A DNA stretch of 64,000 nucleotides, taken from contig JAKUQA010000002.1 of assembly GCA_022450525.1 (NCBI GenBank), positions 62,001 through 126,000 of the forward strand. The letters run 5' to 3'. Below, in pieces: positions 17,564 through 26,897 of this stretch. Made by a program: the position numbers and the translations under genes. How positions within the stretch are numbered: the first letter of the stretch is position 1; every line of letters starts with the position of its first letter. This DNA is from Dehalococcoidia bacterium. GTDB taxonomy: Bacteria > Chloroflexota > Dehalococcoidia > Lucifugimonadales > UBA6952. A model generated the notes under the pieces. That model had not been told where the DNA came from. It worked only from the letters and a program-made list of their open reading frames with translations, and searched no databases.

Positions 17564-17590
17564 CAAAGCAGCTATCCAGCTGCTTTGTTA
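17561..17590. terminator. Bidirectional terminator between sbcC and the convergent gene
   Basis: A perfect 13-base stem, TAACAAAGCAGCT (17561-17573), with loop ATCC and its exact complement to 17590. The left arm includes the sbcC stop codon. It sits between two converging genes. No long U tract follows on either side, but the stem is strong. Confidence 0.8.
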
Positions 17591-17606
17591 GTGTGATGCT
17601 TTATTT

Positions 17607-18164
17607 TTATACTCGAGATGAATGCATTAGAACTGTAGCTGCTCCTCTTGCCATTTCTCTTGGTGGGCGAGGGATGACAAACTGCATAGAATCCAATGCC
17701 TTTAATTGGTATTTTTCTTCAGCTTTTGCTAAAGCATTAGTCCAGTCTTCAGTTTCTATACCTGAAGGGAATGCCAAAAGATAAACAATTGCTCTATCTT
17801 TTAGTACACCACTTGCCCATTCTAGAGCTCCTCCAAGGCCACCATCTACTAAGGTGGTAAGATTTTTATCAGGTGTAACTAATGCAGGGACAACTGCAAC
17901 TTGATGAGCTTCTTTGTCGATATCAATTTCTATATCTGGACTAAATCCACCCTCACCTTGTGAGTTCCCTCTAACCGCAGTTACGTTTGCACTTATAGAA
18001 GACACTGGTCCTGATAAAGCATAATATGCTTCAGCAGGTAACCATCCGTAACCACCTACGTTTCGATCAATAAAAGCACTGAAATAATCAGGTCTATTTC
18101 CAAACCAAGAAGTAAGTCTTGATAACAAATATTCGCCTGTTTTTACTGCATTTTCGTTAGACAA
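17607..18164 (-). CDS. Conserved-looking protein of unknown function
   Basis: 185 residues, with no signal peptide, no membrane helix and no motif I recognise. The sequence reads as a folded alpha/beta protein: a helical first third (EYLLSRLTSWFGNRPDYF), a Gly-rich middle (GLGGALEWASGV) and beta-like stretches such as VAVVPALVT and AIVYLLAFPSG. The start is TTG, chosen because GGAGG lies six bases upstream. It follows the CoA-transferase genes on the same strand, but 108 bases downstream, so it may have its own promoter. It ends at the strong hairpin shared with sbcC. Confidence 0.7.
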   Translation of the reverse strand: MSNENAVKTGEYLLSRLTSWFGNRPDYFSAFIDRNVGGYGWLPAEAYYALSGPVSSISANVTAVRGNSQGEGGFSPDIEIDIDKEAHQVAVVPALVTPDKNLTTLVDGGLGGALEWASGVLKDRAIVYLLAFPSGIETEDWTNALAKAEEKYQLKALDSMQFVIPRPPREMARGAATVLMHSSRV

Positions 18165-18196
18165 TATAACCTCCCCAATTAATTTTGTCGGTTTCT

Positions 18197-18216
18197 AAAG
18201 TATTACAAAGTATTAC
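18197..18216. repeat. Two tandem copies of a 10-base word upstream of the unknown gene
   Basis: AAAGTATTAC occurs twice back to back in the 108-base gap between the CoA-transferase gene and the unknown gene at 17607. It may be part of a promoter or operator; nothing else notable is seen in the gap. Confidence 0.4.
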
Positions 18217-18272
18217 TCTTTTTATGATGATTAGCAAGTGTAAAAATAATAAATTTTAGCTTTATATGTCTC

Positions 18273-18941
18273 TTAAAGAGTTATTTCTGTTATGTTATTG
18301 TCAAAAAGTAATTTCGCCTCAGTTAAATTTTGAATTTCATCTTTGTTCCACCCGGGTGCAATTTCTTTGACTATTAATCGTTGGGATTCTACTGATATTA
18401 CGCACAAATCAGTAACTATTAAGTCTACACATTCTGGCACAGTTAAAGGATAGCTACATTTTGTAACTATTTTGGGATTATTATTTCTATCAGTATGTTC
18501 CATAGCAACGATTAATTTTTTTGCACCAGTAGCTAAGTCCATTGCCCCCCCTATATTTCCAATACCCCTCTCGGGAATCATCCAATTAGCAAGGTCTCCT
18601 TTTACAGAAATTTGAAGAGCACCCAAAACTGAAATATCTATGTGCCCACCTCTTATCATAGCGAATGCATCTGCTGAATTAAAAAAAGACATACCTATTG
18701 TTGGTTTTAAGAATTGTCCACCTGCATTAATTAAATCAGGATCTTCTTCACCAACTTCGGCTAATGAACCATAGTTTAAAACACCATTTTCACTATGAAA
18801 AATAATATTTTGTTCAGGACTTGTAAATTGTGAAACTAATGTTGGTATTCCTATTCCTAAATTAACATAGGAATTATTAGGAATCTCTTTTGCTATTCTC
18901 ATTGCAATAGTTTCTCTGTTAAGTTTTTCCTTCATAATCAT
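18273..18941 (-). CDS. 3-oxoacid-type CoA transferase, subunit B
   Basis: 222 residues matching the beta subunit of family I CoA transferases (SCOT/AtoA/PcaJ type), which move CoA from a donor thioester to a carboxylic acid. The GIGIPTLV loop is at 29-36, and the catalytic glutamate is Glu51 in SENGVLNYG. GGHIDISVLGALQ and GNIGGAMDLATGAK further along are family-typical. It abuts the subunit A gene with an AGGA ribosome-binding site inside the A coding sequence. The pair could handle acetoacetate, oxoadipate or another short acid; the sequence does not decide. Confidence 0.93.
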   Translation of the reverse strand: MIMKEKLNRETIAMRIAKEIPNNSYVNLGIGIPTLVSQFTSPEQNIIFHSENGVLNYGSLAEVGEEDPDLINAGGQFLKPTIGMSFFNSADAFAMIRGGHIDISVLGALQISVKGDLANWMIPERGIGNIGGAMDLATGAKKLIVAMEHTDRNNNPKIVTKCSYPLTVPECVDLIVTDLCVISVESQRLIVKEIAPGWNKDEIQNLTEAKLLFDNNITEITL

Positions 18942-19640
18942 CTAATTCCTATGTACTAGTTTATTCACGAAAATTCCGGGCGTTGTAATTTGTTCTGGTA
19001 TTAATTGTTCGGGGTTAACAATTTCATCTGTTTCAACGATTGTCACCTTACTTGCTGTTGCCATAATGGGATTAAAGTTTTTTGAAGTGCCCTTATTAAT
19101 CAAATTTCCTAAAGTATCAGATTTGTGGGCTCTTATAAAACAAAAATCAGCTTGTAACCATTCTTCTAAAAGATATCTTGTATTATTAAATAAACGAGTT
19201 TCTTTTTTTTCGCTTGGAAAACTATTCACACCGGTTGGTGTGTAAAATGCTCTTATACCAGCTCCACCTGCCCGAATTTTTTCAGCTAGAGTTCCTTGAG
19301 GTATAAGTTCGATTATAATATTTTCTTCTTTATAGATTTCTTCAAGAGCATTTTTCATTGAAGGAGATGGAGAAACAGGAAAAGAAGAAATTATTTTACT
19401 GACTTGTTTATTTCTAATTAAGATATCATGGTTTACAGGCAGTGGTTGATTTTGAATTAACCCAAATCCAGGTAATCCTCCGGTATTACTAATTATCGTT
19501 AAATTTTTTGCTTTGGAATTACTTAGTGCTAGTATGAGGTTTGTTGGCATGTCACCAGATCCACCAAATCCCCCTATCATAATAGATGATCCATCTTTTA
19601 TTTCTTTTACTGCCTCTTCTGGTGTTACTATTGGCTTCAT
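18942..19640 (-). CDS. 3-oxoacid-type CoA transferase, subunit A
   Basis: 232 residues of the alpha subunit of a family I CoA transferase. The N-terminal GGFGGSGDMPTNLI loop (22-35) is the usual oxyanion-hole and CoA-binding motif. KIRAGGAGIRAFYTPTGV and NLINKGTSKNFNP are also typical. Its gene lies five bases downstream of a PaaI-type thioesterase and abuts subunit B, so all three probably share a transcript with uvrA. The combination of thioesterase and CoA transferase points to acyl-CoA or oxoacid turnover, which is an inference. Confidence 0.93.
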   Translation of the reverse strand: MKPIVTPEEAVKEIKDGSSIMIGGFGGSGDMPTNLILALSNSKAKNLTIISNTGGLPGFGLIQNQPLPVNHDILIRNKQVSKIISSFPVSPSPSMKNALEEIYKEENIIIELIPQGTLAEKIRAGGAGIRAFYTPTGVNSFPSEKKETRLFNNTRYLLEEWLQADFCFIRAHKSDTLGNLINKGTSKNFNPIMATASKVTIVETDEIVNPEQLIPEQITTPGIFVNKLVHRN

Positions 19641-19645
19641 AATGT

Positions 19646-20050
19646 TTAGTTATTATTTTTGACTGTAATCCATGTTCCTAATACTTGTGCAATTTTTTTG
19701 TCTGCAGCATCGTATACAATGCATTCTCCTAGAGAAAGTAAATTACCTTTATGAGATATTTTCCCGTCTGCAACTAAATACTTTGATTTAATTGATGCTG
19801 GTGCTATATAATTTATTTTCATTTCAACCGTAAATAGTGTGGTATCGTCAGCCTTTATGACACCTAATGCCATAGATATAGCAGCATCGGCTATAGTTGC
19901 GATTATTCCACCTTGTACGAATCCTGCACCTTGTAAGTGTCTTTGATGAATTTCCATTTTAACGATACATTTTTCTTGATCTTTTTGTAGAATTTCAAAA
20001 CCAAGGAGATCTGAAAAGTTTTGCGGTTGTAAGTCTTTGTTTTTTTGCAT
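19646..20050 (-). CDS. PaaI/YdiI-type hotdog thioesterase
   Basis: 134 residues, one hotdog domain. The active-site helix region FVQGGIIATIADAAISMAL shows the Gly-Gly and the acidic Asp of PaaI-type acyl-CoA thioesterases, and the preceding HLQGAG patch fits the family as well. These enzymes hydrolyse small or aromatic acyl-CoAs in the cytoplasm. It begins 15 bases after the uvrA stop and ends five bases before the CoA-transferase A gene. No ribosome-binding site is clear. The exact substrate is unknown. Confidence 0.88.
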   Translation of the reverse strand: MQKNKDLQPQNFSDLLGFEILQKDQEKCIVKMEIHQRHLQGAGFVQGGIIATIADAAISMALGVIKADDTTLFTVEMKINYIAPASIKSKYLVADGKISHKGNLLSLGECIVYDAADKKIAQVLGTWITVKNNN

Positions 20051-20065
20051 AATTTTATAGTTGTA

Positions 20066-22957
20066 TTATTTTATTGATGAAGACTGAAGAACATTATATT
20101 CTTGTTTGTTTAATTTAGGAATAAGATATTTACCAGTTATTGATTTTTCTTGTTTGGATATAAACTCTGGAGTCCCTGTAGCTATAACAAATCCACCATT
20201 TTCTCCAGCTTTTGGCCCCAAATCAATAATCCAGTCAGCATTTTTAATCAAATCAAGGTGGTGTTCAATTAATATGACTGTATTATTTTTATCTACTAAT
20301 TTTTGTATAACTTCTAGAAGATATTCACAGTCATATAGAGATAATCCAGTTGTTGGTTCATCTAAAATGTACAAAGTATGCCCTAAAGATCTTTTTGAAA
20401 GTTCTGTAGCTAGTTTTACTCTTTGTGCTTCTCCACCAGATAAAGTTGTTGCTGGTTGCCCTAATTTAATATATCCTAAACCAACTTCTTTCATGACAGT
20501 CAATTTATTCACAATTTTAGGAATGTTAGAGAATAAATCTATTGCTTGATCAACAGTTAAGTTTAATACATCGGATATAGAATGTTCATTGTAAAGAACT
20601 GTTAATGCTTCAGAATTATATCTAGCACCTTCGCAAATTTCACATGGTATGGTCACATTTGCAAGAAATTGCATTTCAATTTCTATAGAACCTTCTCCTG
20701 AACAGGCTTCACACCTTCCACCTCTAACATTAAAAGAGAATCTACCTGGAGCATATCCACGAATTTTGGCTTCTGGTAACATTGAAAATAATTCTCTTAT
20801 TGGTGTAAAAACACCACAATAAGTTGCTGGATTACTTCTTGGTGTTCGACCTATAGGTGATTGATCAATGTTTATTACTTTTGTTATATTTTCTATTCCT
20901 TCAACGTAGTCACAATCTCCAGCTTTTGCTCGAGCTTTGTTTAATGTTTGATTTAATTTTTTGTATAAAACTTCATTGATCAGGGTTGATTTTCCAGAGC
21001 CTGAAACTCCAGTTATACAAACTAAATTACCTAGTGGAACTTCGACACTTATATTTTTCAGATTATTTTCTCTAGCGCCTACTATATTTATGGTACTTCC
21101 ATTATTTTTTCTTCTAACATATGGTGTGGGTATAACATTTCTTCCGCTTAAATATGAACCAGTCAAAGATTCTTCAACACTTTTAATTTTTTTTAATGGG
21201 CCCTCAGCTATGATATAACCTCCATTTTCCCCAGCACCTGGACCAAGATCAATAATATAGTCAGCTGATTCCATAACGGCTTCATCGTGTTCTACAACCA
21301 ATAATGAATTTCCTAGATCTCTAAGTTTTTTTAGAGTGGTTATTAACATATTACCATCAGCTGGGTGCAGTCCAATTGATGGTTCATCACAAACATATAG
21401 AACTCCAACTAAACCAGACCCTATTTGAGTAGCTAACCGGATTCTTTGAGATTCACCACCAGATAGGGTCGAAGTAGGCCGATCAAGGCTAATATAATCG
21501 AGCCCTATGTCTATTAGAAATTCTAATCTATTTTTAATTTCCTTAATAATTGGCTCAGCTATAGGAAAATTTTTTTTTGGAATCACTGAATTGTTTCCTG
21601 TTTTATCAAGTTGAGTTTTTGTCCATTCTGAAGTTTGTTTGATAGACATATTTGTTAAAGAAATTATATTTTCATTACCAATTTTTACTGATAAAGAAGT
21701 AGGTTTAAGCCTATTGCCACTGCATTCTGGGCATTCAACTTTAGACATGAATTTTTCAATTTCTTTTTTAGAATAGTCTGAATCTGTATTTTGGTATCTA
21801 CGTTCGAGATTAGGGATTAATCCCTCAAATTTACGGCTCCATTGATACCGCATCCCTCTTTTTGTAACATGAGTTATATTGATAGTGTCATTATCACCGT
21901 GTAGTAGAATATCGATCATTTCATCAGAAAGATTGATAAGTGGTTCATTAATATTAAAATTATATTTATCTGCTAATGACGCTAAAATACTTCGACCCCA
22001 TTGCGAAAGTCGACCCGACGAAGACCAAGGGAGAATACCGCCCTTACTCATTGATAATGTATAATCTGGGATTACTAAATCGGGATCAACTTCCAAGTGA
22101 TAACCAATTCCAGAACATCTATTACAAGCTCCATGAGGGGAATTAAAACTAAAAGTCCGTGGTTCAATTTCTGTGAAATTTATTCCGCAATTTACACATG
22201 CAAAATTCTCTGAAATTGCTGTTTCTTGATTATTTTCAACATCTAAAATAGTTATTGTGCCGTCACCTTGAGTTAAGGCAGTTTCTACTGAACTATGAAT
22301 ACGACTTGCATCAGTAGAGTGGCCAGAAGTGATTCTATCAACAACCAATTCAATTGTATGCCATTTTTGTTTGTTTAATTCAATATTTTCTGTTAATTCT
22401 CGAACCTCATTATTTACTCGAACACGTACAAAGCCATCCTTTTTTAATTGTTCAAATATTTGTTTATGTTCTCCTTTTTTGTGGATAACTTTGGGTGATA
22501 GAATCATAATTCTGTGATTTTCATCCATGTTTTGTATTGTTTCTACAATCTGAGGAATAGTTTGTTTTTCTACCCTCTTACCACATTTGTAGCAGTGGGG
22601 TTCACCAACTCTTGCAAATAGCAAACGTAAATAATCATATATTTCAGTTGTGGTACCGACAGTAGAACGAGGGTTTTGGGACGTATTTTTTTGATCAATT
22701 GAAATTGATGGACTTAGCCCTTCAATATAATCTACGTCTGGCTTGTCCATTCGGCCTAGGAATTGTCGAGCATATGAGGACAAGGATTCAACATATCTTC
22801 TTTGTCCTTCAGCATAAATAGTATCAAAAGCTAGTGTAGATTTACCGGAACCTGAAACTCCTGTAACTACAACAAATTTATTTCTTGGTATATTTACAGA
22901 TACATTTTTTAAATTATGTTGGCGAGCACCCTTAACGATAATTTTTTGTGGTTCCAT
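20066..22957 (-). CDS. uvrA: Excinuclease ABC subunit A
   Basis: 963 residues, full length. UvrA is the damage-sensing ABC ATPase of nucleotide excision repair. The first Walker A is GVSGSGKST (34-42) and the second is the same motif in the C-terminal half. Signatures [12 protein letters not shown] and [12 protein letters not shown] are both intact. Zinc-binding pairs are visible as CYKCGKR, CVNCGI with CNRCSG, and CEACSGEG with CEICEG. Start ATG is preceded by CTAAGG at very short spacing. It lies between an MFS gene and a thioesterase on the same strand. uvrB and uvrC are not in the window. Confidence 0.97.
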   Translation of the reverse strand: MEPQKIIVKGARQHNLKNVSVNIPRNKFVVVTGVSGSGKSTLAFDTIYAEGQRRYVESLSSYARQFLGRMDKPDVDYIEGLSPSISIDQKNTSQNPRSTVGTTTEIYDYLRLLFARVGEPHCYKCGKRVEKQTIPQIVETIQNMDENHRIMILSPKVIHKKGEHKQIFEQLKKDGFVRVRVNNEVRELTENIELNKQKWHTIELVVDRITSGHSTDASRIHSSVETALTQGDGTITILDVENNQETAISENFACVNCGINFTEIEPRTFSFNSPHGACNRCSGIGYHLEVDPDLVIPDYTLSMSKGGILPWSSSGRLSQWGRSILASLADKYNFNINEPLINLSDEMIDILLHGDNDTINITHVTKRGMRYQWSRKFEGLIPNLERRYQNTDSDYSKKEIEKFMSKVECPECSGNRLKPTSLSVKIGNENIISLTNMSIKQTSEWTKTQLDKTGNNSVIPKKNFPIAEPIIKEIKNRLEFLIDIGLDYISLDRPTSTLSGGESQRIRLATQIGSGLVGVLYVCDEPSIGLHPADGNMLITTLKKLRDLGNSLLVVEHDEAVMESADYIIDLGPGAGENGGYIIAEGPLKKIKSVEESLTGSYLSGRNVIPTPYVRRKNNGSTINIVGARENNLKNISVEVPLGNLVCITGVSGSGKSTLINEVLYKKLNQTLNKARAKAGDCDYVEGIENITKVINIDQSPIGRTPRSNPATYCGVFTPIRELFSMLPEAKIRGYAPGRFSFNVRGGRCEACSGEGSIEIEMQFLANVTIPCEICEGARYNSEALTVLYNEHSISDVLNLTVDQAIDLFSNIPKIVNKLTVMKEVGLGYIKLGQPATTLSGGEAQRVKLATELSKRSLGHTLYILDEPTTGLSLYDCEYLLEVIQKLVDKNNTVILIEHHLDLIKNADWIIDLGPKAGENGGFVIATGTPEFISKQEKSITGKYLIPKLNKQEYNVLQSSSIK

Positions 22958-23022
22958 CCTTAGTAGTCCTACATTTTTTTATTATTTTATCACTAATCAG
23001 TAATAAAGTTGTTATCAGAAAT

Positions 23023-24270
23023 TTATTTTTTTAAAATAGGTTTAGGTATTATTAAAATAATAAAGGCACTTATAATATATAATCCCACAAAAGTATAAAA
23101 AGGAATTTGATAACTATTTGTAACATCTCTTAACCAACCAGCAAATAGAGGACCAAATATTGCCGATAATCCTTGTATTGGAGAAACAAACCCTCTTATA
23201 GATCCGAGGAAGGCACGACCAAAATAATCTGCCCATATTAGTGATTGGACAACAGCCCAAGCACCTCTTGTTAGGCCATAAATAACACCAAACAGTAAAA
23301 CTCCCTTTATTGTACTAGCCTGTATTAGAATTAATAATCCAATTGCTGAACCTATTAGTGAGGCTGCAGTTAAATATTTTATAGCGACTTTTTCTGCTAA
23401 AAACCCCCATACCAATTTTGATGGTATCGCAAATATAGCATATGTTGTTAGGCTTAAAGCAGCTATCCCTGGTGATAAACCTTGATCAATCATAAATGGT
23501 ATTTGGTGTAAAACTACGCCTATAACAGCAATAGCTGCTAAATTAGTTGAGAAAACTAAAGCCCATAGTGAAGTAGTTCTAAAAGCATCTTTTGGTGTCC
23601 ATATCTCTTCAATATCTTGATGTGAATCGGATGCATTTTGTTTATTTTCAATTTCAGTACTTTCTCCATCGGGTTTTAATCCTAAGTCTTCTGGAGATCT
23701 TCTCATGAACAAGAAACTAGTAGGTGCTATAATTAACCATGGTACTAGTGCCATAAATTGCCAGGTTTTTCTCCAACCAACATAAGTTATTAGTAGTTGA
23801 ATTAATGGGGCCATAATAGCTTCACCAACATTAATACCTGTTGTAGCAATTCCAGTAGCTCTACCGCGTTTTTTTATAAACCATCTAGCAAGAGTTGTAT
23901 TTGTCACAATATGACTAAGGCAAGCATGGCCAGAAGCTCCAATGATTGAAAAATAAAGTATAATTTCCCAAAAGTTATCGGCTGTACTCATTAGAAATGT
24001 GCTAAACCCTGCGATAATTGCACCCATTGTCATTAAGTAGCGTGGTCCAAATTTATCTACCAAAGGTCCTACAATAGGTCCCATAAAATGTGTGGTTAGA
24101 TTTCTTATAACAGGCGGAAGTGAAAGCATTAAATTTGTCAGAGATAGTGATGAGCGTATGGGGACATAAAATAATCCATAAATGGGAACTCCTATACCTG
24201 CACCCATCCAGTTGGCAAAAAATATTGCTGTAACTATGTACCAACCACGATATATTTTCTTTTTAAACAT
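23023..24270 (-). CDS. MFS transporter, monocarboxylate/oxalate-formate type
   Basis: 415 residues with about 12 membrane helices in two halves joined by a charged loop near 200-222 (DGESTEIENKQNAS). The start KKKIYRGWYIVTAIFFANW and the intracellular GPLVDKFGPRYLM motif resemble the oxalate/formate antiporter and monocarboxylate subgroup of the major facilitator superfamily. An AAGGGG ribosome-binding site precedes the ATG. It heads a minus-strand series with uvrA about 65 bases downstream. A carboxylate substrate fits the CoA-transferase genes further along, but that link is inference. Confidence 0.88.
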   Translation of the reverse strand: MFKKKIYRGWYIVTAIFFANWMGAGIGVPIYGLFYVPIRSSLSLTNLMLSLPPVIRNLTTHFMGPIVGPLVDKFGPRYLMTMGAIIAGFSTFLMSTADNFWEIILYFSIIGASGHACLSHIVTNTTLARWFIKKRGRATGIATTGINVGEAIMAPLIQLLITYVGWRKTWQFMALVPWLIIAPTSFLFMRRSPEDLGLKPDGESTEIENKQNASDSHQDIEEIWTPKDAFRTTSLWALVFSTNLAAIAVIGVVLHQIPFMIDQGLSPGIAALSLTTYAIFAIPSKLVWGFLAEKVAIKYLTAASLIGSAIGLLILIQASTIKGVLLFGVIYGLTRGAWAVVQSLIWADYFGRAFLGSIRGFVSPIQGLSAIFGPLFAGWLRDVTNSYQIPFYTFVGLYIISAFIILIIPKPILKK

Positions 24271-24383
24271 AAAACCCCTTATTGATTCATGGCTGATTGT
24301 AGTTAAATTAAATTAATACTTCAATACGAATTTGTATTTTTGACAACTAATATATCAGGTATATATTAGTTCAATTATTTAAA

Positions 24384-24413
24384 TTGCATAGTGTATACTT
24401 ATAGGAGTATACT
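24384..24413 (+). promoter_or_regulatory. Promoter of pdxST
   Basis: TTGCAT (24384-24389), an 18-base spacer and TATACT (24408-24413) lie about 60 bases ahead of the pdxS start. The spacer contains GTATAC, and a second GTATAC overlaps the -10 box, so a regulator site is possible. Confidence 0.6.
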
Positions 24414-24471
24414 TTTATTATGTTTTATGTGTTAATCAGTTAACTAATACTAGCTGTTAGGAGAATCTTTT

Positions 24472-25356
24472 ATGGTAGAGAAAAATACGTGGGATTTAAA
24501 AACTGGCCTTGCTCAAATGCTTAAAGGTGGAGTGATAATGGATGTGGTTACGCCAGAACAAGCTAAAATAGCAGAGGATGCTGGGGCGTGTGCAGTAATG
24601 GCTTTAGAAAGAGTGCCTTCTGACATAAGGGCAGCTGGGGGAGTTGCAAGAATGTCTGATCCTGACATGATTACAGGAATTATAGAAGCTGTAAGTATAC
24701 CAGTAATGGCAAAAGCCAGAATTGGTCATTTAGTTGAAGCGCAAGTTCTAGAAGCATTGGGTGTTGATTATATAGATGAATCAGAAGTACTAACTCCTGC
24801 TGATGAAAATAATCATATTAATAAACATGATTTCAAAGTTCCATTTGTTTGTGGGTGTAGGAACTTGGGTGAAGCCTTACGTAGAATAGGTGAAGGTGCA
24901 GCCATGATTAGAACCAAAGGAGAAGCAGGGACTGGAAATGTTGTTGAGGCTGTAAGACATGCACGATCTGTTTTGGGGGAAATAACAAGAATTACAAACT
25001 TGGATCCCACAGAATTAATGGCAACAGCTAGAGATTTACAAGCTCCCTATGAATTAATTTTACAAATACATGAAACAGGTAAATTGCCTGTGGTAAATTT
25101 TGCAGCAGGCGGAATAGCAACTCCAGCTGATGCAGCATTAATGATGCAAATTGGTGTTGAAGGCGTTTTTGTGGGATCTGGTATATTCAAATCCTCCAAT
25201 CCTTCAGCAATGGCTAAAGCTATTGTGAAAGCTACCACTCATTTTAATGACCCTAAAATAATTGCTGAAGTTTCTTCAGGGTTAGGTGATGCAATGAGAG
25301 GTTTAGATGTCCGTACTATGCCAGAAGAGGAACAATTAGCCACAAGGGGATGGTAA
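24472..25356 (+). CDS. pdxS: Pyridoxal 5'-phosphate synthase, lyase subunit PdxS
   Basis: 294 residues. PdxS makes pyridoxal phosphate from ribose 5-phosphate, glyceraldehyde 3-phosphate and ammonia supplied by PdxT. The catalytic residues Asp24 ([10 protein letters not shown]), Lys81 (MAKARIGH) and Lys149 ([11 protein letters not shown]) are all present, as are the phosphate loop [19 protein letters not shown] and the GVFVGSGIF segment. AGGAG lies at good spacing before the ATG. pdxT begins three bases after the stop. This is the DXP-independent B6 pathway. Confidence 0.98.
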   Translation: MVEKNTWDLKTGLAQMLKGGVIMDVVTPEQAKIAEDAGACAVMALERVPSDIRAAGGVARMSDPDMITGIIEAVSIPVMAKARIGHLVEAQVLEALGVDYIDESEVLTPADENNHINKHDFKVPFVCGCRNLGEALRRIGEGAAMIRTKGEAGTGNVVEAVRHARSVLGEITRITNLDPTELMATARDLQAPYELILQIHETGKLPVVNFAAGGIATPADAALMMQIGVEGVFVGSGIFKSSNPSAMAKAIVKATTHFNDPKIIAEVSSGLGDAMRGLDVRTMPEEEQLATRGW

Positions 25357-25359
25357 CAG

Positions 25360-25935
25360 TTGTCTGGAATTGGGGTTTTGGCACTTCAAGGTGATTTTGT
25401 AGAACACATAAAAACTTTTTCAAGCTTAGGAGTGTCAGCACAAGAGATAAGAAAAGCTAATCAAATCTCTGATTTGGATGCTTTGGTAATACCGGGTGGA
25501 GAAAGCACAACAATTTCTTACCTGATGGATTTATATAATTTTAGATCAGCTATAAAAGATGCAGCTTCAAGTGATCTACCGATTTGGGGTACTTGTGCTG
25601 GATTAATTCTAATGGCGAATAATCTCAAAGAAGATATTCCTATACCTCTAAGCCTTATGAATATTAATGTTAGCCGAAATGCATATGGACGACAAATAGA
25701 TAGTTTTAAAGATTCAATTAATTTTTCTTTCGATAGGGAAAATCCATTTCCGGGTGTATTTATCCGGGCACCTAAAATTCTTGATATTGATGAAAATGTT
25801 GACGTAATTTGTACACTAAATGATGGGGAAATTGTAGGAGTAAAACAAGGCAATAAACTCGGTACATCTTTTCATCCAGAACTAACTACCGATAATAGGT
25901 TTCATAAATATTTTATTGATTTAGTTTATAGTTAG
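25360..25935 (+). CDS. pdxT: Pyridoxal 5'-phosphate synthase, glutaminase subunit PdxT
   Basis: 191 residues. PdxT hydrolyses glutamine and channels ammonia to PdxS. The class I glutaminase triad is visible as Cys79 in GTCAGLILMA, with His172 and Glu174 in FHPELTTD, and the oxyanion loop PGGEST is at 45-50. The start is TTG, three bases after the pdxS stop; AGGGGA at the end of pdxS can serve as ribosome-binding site. The N-terminus GIGVLALQGDF is the family start, which supports the TTG choice. An unknown gene follows eight bases after the stop. Confidence 0.97.
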   Translation: MSGIGVLALQGDFVEHIKTFSSLGVSAQEIRKANQISDLDALVIPGGESTTISYLMDLYNFRSAIKDAASSDLPIWGTCAGLILMANNLKEDIPIPLSLMNINVSRNAYGRQIDSFKDSINFSFDRENPFPGVFIRAPKILDIDENVDVICTLNDGEIVGVKQGNKLGTSFHPELTTDNRFHKYFIDLVYS

Positions 25936-25942
25936 GTAATTA

Positions 25943-26866
25943 ATGATTAAAAAGCTCGGTTTTTTTGACATACTTCACGTGTTAAAAGCAGATATGCCAG
26001 ATTTTTCTGTACAAAGACCTGATAATATTGGCAAACCACTTAAATTCATGGAGCGATTATTGATATGTTTGAATATATTTGGATATAATCGCCACCAAAT
26101 TACTTTTATTTCAAAAAATTCTAATTCAATAAATGGATTAATTTGTATAAGAAAGATACAAGATAGGAATTATTGGTATATTCGTCACTTATTACTTGAA
26201 AAAGTTAATTCTGAGTTGTTCAAAAATATTCTTGATATTTCAACGACATATATTACAAAAAGAAAATCTCATGGAGTGATATTAAAAATTCCGAACAATT
26301 GGCAGTTAGTTGATAGTGCAGTTAGTGCTAAATTTAAAGTTGCCAATCAGAATGTAATTTTAACACTTGGAGGTCAATATTCTTTATATAAATCTAATCC
26401 TATTTATTTATCTAAATTAAATTATAATAGATTTAAATCTGAGATAAATTCACTTTACGAAAGTACATTAGATTTTTTTGTTAAGAAAAATTTAACGTAT
26501 AACGATATTGATTTAGTACAATTATGTTGTATGGTTGATGCTAATGCGAAAGAATTGATATATGTTGATGGAGATAATCTTATTGGTGCTTTATCAAAGA
26601 AAGATTATCACAAAATTTGTGCAGTGAGTATCAATATATTTCAAAAGTATGCCAATATGCTTCCAGAACTTATTTCTGATACATATCAACACGCAAAAAG
26701 AAAACAGATTTATTGGATAGTTAAAATTCAACAAAAAGATATACTTGATACTCTTCACAGATTAGGTTTAATTAACCAAGTATCATTTTATACATTAATT
26801 TATCAGACTCAGTCTAGAATATATGAAACTTCAACTTCCAAAGTAGAAATGGCAATAGAATTATGA
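25943..26866 (+). CDS. Unknown protein, possibly a tandem GNAT-like fold
   Basis: 307 residues between pdxT and the R3H ATPase, on the same strand with short gaps, so probably co-transcribed. I recognise no clear family. The arrangement of strands and helices (GLICIRKIQDRNYWYIRHLLL, then a helix, then GVILKIPNNW, then NVILTLGGQYSLYK) resembles a degenerate GNAT acetyltransferase half, and the C-terminal half (IYWIVKIQQKDILDTLHRLGLI) could be a second. No acetyl-CoA-binding loop is obvious, so it may be non-catalytic. The protein is rich in Lys, Asn and Ile. Confidence that it is a gene is good; the fold is a guess. Confidence 0.75.
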   Translation: MIKKLGFFDILHVLKADMPDFSVQRPDNIGKPLKFMERLLICLNIFGYNRHQITFISKNSNSINGLICIRKIQDRNYWYIRHLLLEKVNSELFKNILDISTTYITKRKSHGVILKIPNNWQLVDSAVSAKFKVANQNVILTLGGQYSLYKSNPIYLSKLNYNRFKSEINSLYESTLDFFVKKNLTYNDIDLVQLCCMVDANAKELIYVDGDNLIGALSKKDYHKICAVSINIFQKYANMLPELISDTYQHAKRKQIYWIVKIQQKDILDTLHRLGLINQVSFYTLIYQTQSRIYETSTSKVEMAIEL

Positions 26867-26897
26867 AATTAGTATCTAATTATTTAAGGGGACCTGC

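Noticed and set aside
17593-17784. A plus-strand ORF of 63 codons after the sbcC terminator
   Set aside because: It lies wholly opposite the 3' part of the unknown minus-strand gene and has no start signal; it is a shadow.
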